In this document: positions 28,690 to 34,795 of the stretch, in pieces | How the letters are laid out: every line of letters begins with the position of its first letter | Numbering within the stretch: the first letter of the stretch is position 1 | Assembly: GCA_016707445.1 (NCBI GenBank) | Contig: JADJHR010000015.1 | Coordinates: 1 to 34,795, forward strand | Direction: 5' to 3' | DNA from: Rubrivivax sp. | Lineage (GTDB): Bacteria; Pseudomonadota; Gammaproteobacteria; Burkholderiales; Burkholderiaceae_C | Length of the DNA stretch: 34,795 bases | The notes under the pieces: generated by a model | The model's database searches: none | The model's input: the letters and a program-made list of their open reading frames with translations, nothing else | Told to the model about the DNA's origin: nothing | Made by a program: the position numbers and the translations under genes

Positions 28690-29124
28690 ATGTCGAAGGG
28701 ACTGCCGCAGGACAGCCTGGGCTTTCTGGTCGCAGACCTCGCACGCCGCATGCGCGGTGCCTTCGCGCTTCACCTCGAAGGCAGCGGGCTCACGCTGGCA
28801 CAGGCGCGAGCCCTGCTGTACGTGGCTCGCCACGAAGGAATGCGCCAGGTCGAGTTGTCAGAGTTGCTCGAAGTTCAGCCGATCACACTGGCAAGACTCA
28901 TCGACCAGTTGCAGCAGTCGGGGCTGGTCGAGCGACGGGCGGACCCGAAGGACGGACGCGCGTACCGGATCTTCCTGACCCCGGCATCAGGGCCCCACCT
29001 GGTCACCATCGAGCGCGTTGCATCCGTCATCCGCAAGCAGTCGCTGCGAGGCATCGGGCAAGCAGAGGCGGCGCTCGTCACGTCCGCGTTGCACCGGATG
29101 CGCAAGAACCTGGCGGCTTCCTGA
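28690..29124 (+). CDS. MarR-family repressor of the emrAB operon
   Basis: The 144-residue protein is intact and of normal MarR length. The winged helix spans roughly residues 38-100: LTLAQARALLYVARHEGMRQ, then VELSELLEVQPITLARLIDQ (recognition helix) and the wing LVERRADPKDGRAYRIFLTP with the conserved D-R. It sits 41 bases before emrA, codirectional, and behind an AT-rich dyad, the classic mprA-emrA-emrB arrangement of E. coli. It likely represses emrAB and itself until a phenolic or uncoupler-type ligand binds. It may also affect the divergent yhiI operon, whose start is 250 bases away. Confidence 0.92.
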   Translation: MSKGLPQDSLGFLVADLARRMRGAFALHLEGSGLTLAQARALLYVARHEGMRQVELSELLEVQPITLARLIDQLQQSGLVERRADPKDGRAYRIFLTPASGPHLVTIERVASVIRKQSLRGIGQAEAALVTSALHRMRKNLAAS

Positions 29125-29165
29125 GCGGCCCCATTGCCGACACCTTACCCAGTCCGGTCTCCTGC

Positions 29166-30245
29166 ATGAGCGATTCCCAGCCCCCCGAACCCTCTCCCGC
29201 ACCTGCTCTTGTGCCGCGCCCGCGGATCCGGATCAAGCGGGTCGTCCTGCTCCTGGTCGTCCCGCTGTGCGTGTTGCTGGCTGCCGGCCTCGTGTACCTC
29301 AGGGGCGGCCGTTACGTCGAAACCGACAACGCCTACGTGAAGGCCGACAAGGTGCCCATCAGCGCCGAGGTCTCCGGCACGATCAAGGAGGTACTGGTCG
29401 ACGAGAATCAGCCCGTGACCGCCGGCCAGGTTCTGTTCCGCATCGATCCGGCGCCCTTCAAGGTGGCGGTGGCCCGGGCCGAGGCCAAGCTGGCCCAGGT
29501 GCGTACCGATCTGGCTGCAATGCGCGCGAGCTACCGTGCGATGCAGGCCGAGATCACCGTCGCGCGCACCAAGCTGAGCTTCGCGCAGAAGGACCAGCAG
29601 CGGCAGGCCGATCTGGTGGCCCGCAATTTCGTGTCGGCGTCCCGGTTCGACGATGCCCGGCAAACCACCGACCTGGCCGGCCAGCAGATCACCGCGATGG
29701 AACAGGACCTGTCGCGGATCGCCGCCACCCTGGGCGGCGGCGTCGATGTCCCCGTCGAGCGGCATCCCAGCTACCGCGCTGCGCAGGCCGAACTGGAGCA
29801 GGCCCAACTCGACCTGGCGCGCGTGGAAGTGCGTGCCGCCGTGCCCGGTGTCGCGAGCAAGCCCCCCAAGCCGGGGCAGTACGTCGCGGCGGGCAGCACG
29901 GCGATGGCGCTGGTGGCCAGCGGGAATCTATGGATCGAGGCGAACTTCACCGAGACCGACCTGACCTACGTGCGCGTCGGCCAGCCAGTCGCGATCCACA
30001 TCGACACCTATCCCAATCAGGCCTGGAAGGGTGTTGTCGACAGCCTGAGCCCGGCGACGGGCGCCGAGTTCTCGGTCATCCCGGCGCAGAACGCCACTGG
30101 CAACTGGGTCAAGATCGCGCAGCGGGTGGCGGTGCGCATCAAGATCGATCCGGGCAGCGACCTGTCCCAATTGCGAACGGGCCTGAGCACCACGGTCGAG
30201 GTGGACACCGGGCATCGCCGGCGTCTGCTGGGGATGTCCCTCTAA
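29166..30245 (+). CDS. emrA: EmrA-type membrane-fusion adaptor
   Basis: The 359-residue intact protein has a Pro-rich cytoplasmic N-terminus, one transmembrane helix (VVLLLVVPLCVLLAAGLVYL), then VETDNAYVKADKVPISAEVS, the EmrA hallmark, followed by a lipoyl half (GTIKEVLVDENQPVTAGQVL), a coiled-coil hairpin and the barrel motif NLWIEANFTETDLTYVRVGQ. EmrA links the MFS pump EmrB to an outer-membrane channel, conferring resistance to uncouplers and hydrophobic drugs. It lies 41 bases after marR and 4 bases before emrB. No channel gene follows, so OprM or TolC encoded elsewhere must be used. Confidence 0.93.
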   Translation: MSDSQPPEPSPAPALVPRPRIRIKRVVLLLVVPLCVLLAAGLVYLRGGRYVETDNAYVKADKVPISAEVSGTIKEVLVDENQPVTAGQVLFRIDPAPFKVAVARAEAKLAQVRTDLAAMRASYRAMQAEITVARTKLSFAQKDQQRQADLVARNFVSASRFDDARQTTDLAGQQITAMEQDLSRIAATLGGGVDVPVERHPSYRAAQAELEQAQLDLARVEVRAAVPGVASKPPKPGQYVAAGSTAMALVASGNLWIEANFTETDLTYVRVGQPVAIHIDTYPNQAWKGVVDSLSPATGAEFSVIPAQNATGNWVKIAQRVAVRIKIDPGSDLSQLRTGLSTTVEVDTGHRRRLLGMSL

Positions 30246-30249
30246 GGTA

Positions 30250-31788
30250 ATGGCTCCTGCCATGGCACAGCCACAAGCCCCGAATCGCGCGCTCGTCACG
30301 GTCTCCGTGATGCTGGCCACCATCATGCAGGCGTTGGACACGACGATCGCAAACGTCGCGTTGCCGCACATGCAGGGCTCGATGGGAGCGACTCAGGACC
30401 AGATCTCCTGGGTGCTCACTTCCTACATCGTGGCCGCGGCCATCTGCATGCCGCTGACAGGCTTCCTGGCCGCACGCATCGGCCGCAAGCGATTGTTCAT
30501 GTGGGCGGTGGTCGGTTTCACGCTCGCGTCGATGCTGTGCGGCGCCGCGCAGACCCTGACGCAGATCGTGCTGTTCCGCCTGTTGCAGGGCGTGTTCGGC
30601 GCGAGCCTGGTGCCGTTGTCGCAGGCGGTGCTCCTGGACACCTACCCGCGCGACCGGCACGGGTCGGCCATGGCGATGTGGGGCGTGGGCGTGATGGTCG
30701 GGCCCATCCTCGGGCCGTCGCTCGGTGGCTGGCTGACCGAGTACTACAACTGGCGCTGGGTCTTCTACATCAACCTGCCGTTCGGCCTGCTCGCCTGGTT
30801 CGGGCTGGCGGCGTTTGTGCATGAGACGCCGATCGATCGTGCCCGGCGCTTCGATCTGTTCGGCTTCGCGCTGCTCAGCCTGGCCATCGGGGCACTGCAG
30901 ATGATGCTGGACCGGGGTGAATCGCTCGACTGGTTCGGCAACACCGAGATCATGATCGAGGCGCTGCTCGCAGGCGTGGCGCTGTACATGTTCGTGGCGC
31001 ATATCTTTACCCACGAGCATCCGTTCATCGAGCCAGCCCTGTTCAGGGACCGCAACTTCAGCGTCGGGCTGGTGTGCATCTTCATCGTCGGCGTGATCCT
31101 GCTGGCGACGATGGCACTGCTGCCGCCCTTCATGCAGAACCTGATGGGCTACCCGGTCATCGACGTTGGCGTCCTGCTGGCGCCGCGTGGCGTCGGCACC
31201 ATGCTGGCCATGATCACGGTGGGGCGCCTGTCCGGCAAGGTCGACGCGCGCTACCAGGTCGCGCTCGGCCTGCTGCTGACCAGCCTGTCGATGTGGGAGA
31301 TGACGCAGTTCACGACCGACACCACGGGCCCGACCTTCATCCGCACCGGCATCGTGCAGGGCCTGGGCCTGGGTTTCATGTTCGTGCCGCTTTCGACCAT
31401 CACCTTCTCGACGCTGGCGCCCCGCTTCCGCAACGAAGGCACGGCGCTGTTCAGCCTGATGCGCAACATTGGCAGCAGCATCGGCATCTCCGTCGTCGTC
31501 ACCCAACTGGCCCGCAACACGCAAGCCAACCATGCGGCGTTCTCCGAGTTCATTCAACCCTTCAGCGTGGCGCTGAAGCAGGCCATCGAAGCGGGGGTCT
31601 ACAACCTGTCCACACCGCAAGGCCTGGTGGCGCTCAATGCCGAGGTCACGCGGCAGGCCGCAACCCTGGCCTACCTGCAGGACTTCAGGCTGATGATGTG
31701 GGTCGCGCTGGCCGCGCTGCCCTTGATCCTGCTGCTGCGGCCGGCGGCGCCTGCCGGCATGCAGCAGACCCCTGCCGCTGTCGAGTGA
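30250..31788 (+). CDS. emrB: EmrB-type DHA2-family MFS drug exporter
   Basis: The 512-residue intact protein has 14 predicted helices, as in DHA2 transporters. MFS motifs: D1-type LDTTIANVALPHMQGSMGAT, motif A GFLAARIGRKRLF, motif C GVMVGPILGPSLGGWL, and the late-helix block LFSLMRNIGSSIGISVVVTQ. An in-frame ATG at 30262 is an equally good start. It exports hydrophobic drugs by proton antiport together with EmrA. The gene sits directly behind emrA in the marR-controlled unit and shows no frameshift. Confidence 0.94.
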   Translation: MAPAMAQPQAPNRALVTVSVMLATIMQALDTTIANVALPHMQGSMGATQDQISWVLTSYIVAAAICMPLTGFLAARIGRKRLFMWAVVGFTLASMLCGAAQTLTQIVLFRLLQGVFGASLVPLSQAVLLDTYPRDRHGSAMAMWGVGVMVGPILGPSLGGWLTEYYNWRWVFYINLPFGLLAWFGLAAFVHETPIDRARRFDLFGFALLSLAIGALQMMLDRGESLDWFGNTEIMIEALLAGVALYMFVAHIFTHEHPFIEPALFRDRNFSVGLVCIFIVGVILLATMALLPPFMQNLMGYPVIDVGVLLAPRGVGTMLAMITVGRLSGKVDARYQVALGLLLTSLSMWEMTQFTTDTTGPTFIRTGIVQGLGLGFMFVPLSTITFSTLAPRFRNEGTALFSLMRNIGSSIGISVVVTQLARNTQANHAAFSEFIQPFSVALKQAIEAGVYNLSTPQGLVALNAEVTRQAATLAYLQDFRLMMWVALAALPLILLLRPAAPAGMQQTPAAVE

Positions 31789-31908
31789 CATGGCCCGCTT
31801 CCACGCCCACAGTGCCCGGAATCAGAAGGTCACACGCCGAAGGGCGCGACCGCCTGCCTCGCGCCAGGCAAAGAGTGTCAGTGTTCAGGCTTCCCAAGGA
31901 GAACATCC

Positions 31909-32382
31909 ATGTTTCAAACCATCGTCCTGGCCTATGACGGCAGCGCCGAGTGCCGCGACGCGTTGGCCGACGGTATTGCCCTGGCGACCCGATTCAACGC
32001 TTGCTGCAAACTGCTGGCCGTTGTTCCACCGATGAACTCGATGGCCATTGCCTCTGGATACATGCCCGAAGGCTTGCTGGACAGTGATCAGGCGCACTAC
32101 AACGGCATTCTCGAAGAAGGCGTCTCACGATTGCGCCAGGCCGGCGTGCAGGCAACCGGCACGTTGAAGACCTGGGTGGATCCGAGCCAGGCCATCGGCG
32201 CCTTCGCGCAAGAGACCGGGGCGGACCTGGTGGTCATCGGACATCACCGGCGATCGACGTTGGAGCGCTGGTGGCGCGGATCGGTCGGGCACCATCTGCT
32301 GGATCATCTGCCGTGCAGCCTGCTGGTTTCGATGCATGACGATGCAGCGAAGCGGGCGCTGGCGGGCAGTGACGACACCTGA
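31909..32382 (+). CDS. Universal stress protein (UspA family)
   Basis: The 157-residue cytoplasmic protein starts at ATG 31909 after a strong AAGGAGAA (31897-31904). It shows the Usp fold: IVLAYDGSAECRDAL at the N-terminus, and the nucleotide-binding G-2x-G-9x-GS style segment ADLVVIGHHRRSTLERWWRG followed by SVGHHLLDHLPCSLLV. Such proteins bind ATP and support survival under stress. It has its own 120-base leader after emrB, so it may be separately expressed. The precise role is unknown. Confidence 0.92.
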   Translation: MFQTIVLAYDGSAECRDALADGIALATRFNACCKLLAVVPPMNSMAIASGYMPEGLLDSDQAHYNGILEEGVSRLRQAGVQATGTLKTWVDPSQAIGAFAQETGADLVVIGHHRRSTLERWWRGSVGHHLLDHLPCSLLVSMHDDAAKRALAGSDDT

Positions 32383-32620
32383 AACCCGTTGAATCCAGCG
32401 CGACAGCAGTGGCACCTTGGGCCTCCGCCGGTGGCGGCCATGGTAGAGGGGGGATCCGCACGGATACCACGTCGTGACCCACTGGACGCGCTCACGCACC
32501 ACGGTCGCCCGCCCCGGCTGACCCGCAGCCCACGCGCCGGGCAAGGGTCGCAGTGGCGCGCCTTTACCTTGCACATTGCGACAGGACGGCGCGGCCATCT
32601 CCAGGAAACAGAAGCACCCT
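32383..32620. other. Convergent spacer between the Usp and TetR genes
   Basis: A short stem, CCGCC-GGT-GGCGG, occurs near 32426 without a T-run; I see no further gene or confident terminator. Confidence 0.35.
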
Positions 32621-33292
32621 TCAGCGCACCTGAACCGGCGGCACCTGCGCCGCCGACGGGCCCGCCGGAACCGGCATCAGTGCACGCGCCGCGAACTCGA
32701 AATGATGGCGGATGAACGCATGCGGCTCCACCGCCGGCAGGCCCGTCGCACATGCGCCCAGCGAGTGCTTGTGCAGGCACAGCATCACCATCGGCAGCAC
32801 CAGCGAATACACGGTTTCGTTGACGTCCACGTCGCGGAACTCGCCGCGCTCGATGCCGCGCCGAAGCAGGTCGCCGATCAGGCGCTGGCCGGGTTCCACC
32901 ACCTCGTGGACGTAGAACTCGGCGATCTCCGGGAAATGGCGCAGTTCGGACACGACGAGCATGAACACCGCCGAGGCGGGGCTGTCGAAGATCGTCCACC
33001 ACCAGCGCGCCATCGAGTTGCACAGCACCTCGGCCGCAGGGCCGTCATGGCGCCCGAACTCTTCCGCGCCGACGGCGATCGCATTTCCGAGGTAGTGCGC
33101 GATCACCGCCTTCAGCAGCGCATCCTTGCCGGGGTAGTACAGGTAGAGCGTGCCCTTGGACACGCCTGCGTGGGTCGCCACGTCGTCCACGCGGGCTGCG
33201 GCAAAGCCCTTGTCGACGAAAACCTCGAGTGCCGCCTCGAGCAATTGACGCGGCCGCTCGCTCTTCAGGCGCTGGCGCAGCGTGGTGCTCAT
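32621..33292 (-). CDS. TetR-family regulator
   Basis: The ATG at 33292 begins MSTTLRQRLKSERPRQLLEA; the helix-turn-helix FAAARVDDVATHAGVSKGTL YLYY spans residues 31-52. The 223-residue length and a C-terminal domain containing WWTIFDSPASAVFMLVVSEL resemble the AcrR-like TetR_C group. The longer frame starting at 33439 adds 49 low-quality residues and was rejected. It is intact and convergent with the Usp gene. The target is uncertain because everything upstream is gene debris; it may have regulated an RND operon now lost from that side. Confidence 0.87.
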   Translation of the reverse strand: MSTTLRQRLKSERPRQLLEAALEVFVDKGFAAARVDDVATHAGVSKGTLYLYYPGKDALLKAVIAHYLGNAIAVGAEEFGRHDGPAAEVLCNSMARWWWTIFDSPASAVFMLVVSELRHFPEIAEFYVHEVVEPGQRLIGDLLRRGIERGEFRDVDVNETVYSLVLPMVMLCLHKHSLGACATGLPAVEPHAFIRHHFEFAARALMPVPAGPSAAQVPPVQVR

Positions 33293-33394
33293 CGCGAGCG
33301 TGCCGACGCGCGGGTCGCGGCCCAGGAGTGCAAGGCTTTGAAGTGGGCGTCTATGGCACGCGACCAGGCCGGACCATGCCATCCTTCGCCGTGT

Positions 33395-33535
33395 CGAACG
33401 GGCTGATCTCGTCCACGAATTGCCCATCGATCGCGCCACGCGTCACGCGGGCGGCCAGCGCAACGTCCTGCAGCGGTGTGCGCCTGCGGTCTGCCAAGAC
33501 GAATTTCTAACGAATACGTTTTCGAGAGCATATAA
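33395..33535 (-). pseudogene. Possible decayed TetR N-terminus with AcrR-like operator remnant
   Basis: On the minus strand TPLQDVALAARVTRGAIDGQ followed by FVDEISPFDTAKDGMVRP resembles the AcrR segment ALQEVAETAGVTRGAVYWHF with its following residues. About 75 bases upstream, 33508-33528 has an imperfect match to the 1377-1398 palindrome (ATACG-TTTTCGAG-CATAT). Resemblance only; it could be chance. Confidence 0.35.
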
Positions 33536-33660
33536 CGTCGCCGGCTCGGGTTCTTCACCGTCGATGGCTGGTCATGGCCCAAAGCTCCTGCCCACAATAC
33601 GGGGGTCGGTGCTGCAGCGCCACGACCCACTACACCGGCGTATCCATCCTGACTATTGCC

Positions 33661-33777
33661 ATGCGTTCCGTTTCGCCTTCTATCACACCACTCGCCGCGC
33701 TCGCCGTGTCCGCCGGATGCCTCTGCACTCCCGTCCGGAGTCTGCGCCCCGCCAGACCGTCCCCGGCGGGGTGCTGA
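33661..33777 (+). pseudogene. Orphan lipoprotein leader fragment
   Basis: The ATG at 33661 opens MRSVSPSITPLAALAVSAGC, a good lipoprotein signal peptide with VSAGC lipobox, then the frame ends after 38 residues without a recognisable mature domain. It may be the leader of a lost RND adaptor or OprM-like channel, the part that oprM at 6002 lacks. Confidence 0.4.
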
Positions 33778-33899
33778 AGGCGCTCACGGCCCGGCTCGGC
33801 GCGGTTGCGGCGATGGGCCTGGGGCGGGTGAAATCAGCAATCGACCTTCGGGGCTCACAACAGCCTCGGTTCATGGATGCGGTGGCCGCGCAGCAGACC

Positions 33900-33997
33900 T
33901 GGGCCTGGCCAAGCGCCTCACTGAAGAAGTCGATGAAAGTTCTCAGCTTGGGCGTCATGTACTGGCGACTCGTGTAGATCAGCTTGAATGGCAGCAG
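33900..33997 (-). pseudogene. C-terminal fragment of a LysR-type regulator
   Basis: The minus strand reads LLPFKLIYTSRQYMTPKLRT then FIDFFSEAL, the end of a LysR substrate-binding domain (normally YP.RR.L.PKVRAFIDFL). Only about 30 residues remain. Confidence 0.6.
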
Positions 33998-34012
33998 GCA
34001 TCCCCAGCGTAG

Positions 34013-34795
34013 CGGCGAAAATTACGTTGCGCTCCCCAGGATTGCTCTTGGAAGAGTCTGCCCCCGAGTCGGCACGCCGTCCTGATGTTCGTCAACGGGC
34101 TTTACAAGGGCGTAAGGCCACGCGGCCGGACCCGGTTGATACCGCGCACCCAGAGACCGACGGCTCGAGGTGGTTCGACGCGGTGGGCCCGCAAGAAGGC
34201 GTCGACGGGCAAAGCTCACGCGCCCTCGACGTCACGCTTCGTTTCCGGCATTCACGGCACCGTACATGGCACGCACCAGCGCCAGGGCCCTGCAGCACGC
34301 CCAGCGGCATCTCGGCGCTGCGCTCGGGCAATGGACATTGCAGCGCGCCGTCGCGATGGCACTCGGTCAGCCGGCCGACACTCGCTGCAGCATCGCCGCC
34401 GGGCCGCGCCGGAAGACTCCCCCGCAGTGCCGGCACCGAACTGGCGCCCGACCCTGAGCAGGCTGCGCATAGGCCGACATGCTCGCTGCTGGACCTTAAT
34501 TTCCGCAGACCTCGCCCGAACTCGATCAGGCTCGCACGCAACGCGTTAGGGTGTCGCCCGGGCGCCGGTCGAAGCGCCATCGACAACCCTGCGCCCAATT
34601 GGCCGGTGACCGCATGCACAAGGCTTGCGGCTATTGCGGGCGTAGACGGTGACCGAAACACCTGCCGCATGCGCCACGGCCTCTACCGTGAACGCCCGCG
34701 GCCCGTCTCGAAACAGCAGCAGCCGCGCGGCGTTCAGGATGGCCCGGTTCTTGGCCAGATCGATCGGCCGGCCGATCGGCCGAGCCTCGGTGTGC
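34013..34795. repeat. Direct repeat, copy 2 (degraded tetR), truncated by window end
   Basis: This block aligns with 11264-12044 in the same orientation and has nearly the same length (783 against 781). The window stops while the two copies are still matching, at CTCGGTGTGC. Confidence 0.85.
34092..34795 (-). pseudogene. Degraded duplicate of the TetR regulator gene at 11351-12049
   Basis: From the window edge the minus strand reads HTEARPIGRPIDLAKNRAIL, then FTVEAVAHAAGVSVTVYAR, lacking the Lys codon before VTVYAR and shifting frame right after it. Further parts of the TetR domain follow in other frames (LRASLIEFGRGL, CPLPERSAEMPLGVLQG). The HTH-coding end is almost identical to copy 1; the rest carries many indels. 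The start codon lies just beyond the window. Confidence 0.8.

Noticed and set aside
30139..31791. Minus-strand frame of 550 codons opposite emrB
   Set aside because: Shadow of an intact, conserved transporter gene; composition typical of antisense GC-rich frames.
33293..33439. 49-residue N-terminal extension of the last TetR gene
   Set aside because: MSTTLRQRLKSERPR at 33292 is a normal TetR start; the extension is Arg/Trp-rich and unlike any domain.
1..34795. tRNA, rRNA, riboswitch, CRISPR array or replication origin
   Set aside because: Looked for on both strands by eye; no cloverleaf-like, rRNA-like or regularly spaced repeat sequence was recognised.

Overview
The DNA is very GC-rich. 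Its gene content, GTG/TTG starts and tightly overlapping operons fit a betaproteobacterium, most likely Burkholderiales (inferred from protein resemblance, not computed). The window is an envelope-defence island: four export systems plus outer-membrane lipid-maintenance genes, broken up by insertion-sequence and integrase remnants.

Layout. 1-595: partial mlaA paralogue (-). 656-7276: divergent acrR / acrA-acrB-oprM RND system with an AcrR-type palindromic operator at 1377-1398. 7287-8552: outer-membrane phospholipase A (pldA). 8553-10724: MFS remnant, an orphan lptB-like ATPase and a NUDIX hydrolase, the last two frameshifted. 10848-11249: IS3-family transposase remnant joined to the truncated 5' end of a yhiI-like gene. 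11351-16238: TetR regulator divergent from a second RND adaptor/pump pair. 16437-18561: zinc-finger-like conserved protein with an internal stop, two head-to-head integrase fragments and an IS110/IS1111-type transposase. 18957-22857 (-): mlaF-mlaE-mlaD-mlaA-mlaC-mlaB. 23030-23391: IS5-like and IS1595-like scraps. 23496-28440 (-): yhiI-rbbA-yhhJ export operon. 28690-31788: marR-emrA-emrB. 31909-32382: universal stress protein. 32621-33292: TetR regulator (-). 33300-34010: gene fragments only. 34013-34795: degraded second copy of the TetR gene at 11351-12049, running off the window end.

How the genes fit together. The pumps (AcrAB-OprM, a second RND pair, YhiI-RbbA-YhhJ, EmrAB) remove toxic compounds. 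Mla and PldA remove misplaced phospholipid from the outer leaflet of the outer membrane, and LptB powers LPS export. Known parallels are the ttg/ttg2 solvent-tolerance loci of Pseudomonas putida, where ttg2 is the Mla system. A joint role in solvent or biocide tolerance is inference.

Quality warning. Many genes from about 2.7 to 22.5 kb carry single-base frameshifts or in-frame stops, while conserved protein resumes in another frame straight away. Regulators and the 23.5-33.3 kb segment are almost clean. Some indels sit in homopolymers. Sequencing error and real decay cannot be separated from this sequence alone, so spans of frameshifted genes are given from reconstructed start to reconstructed stop.
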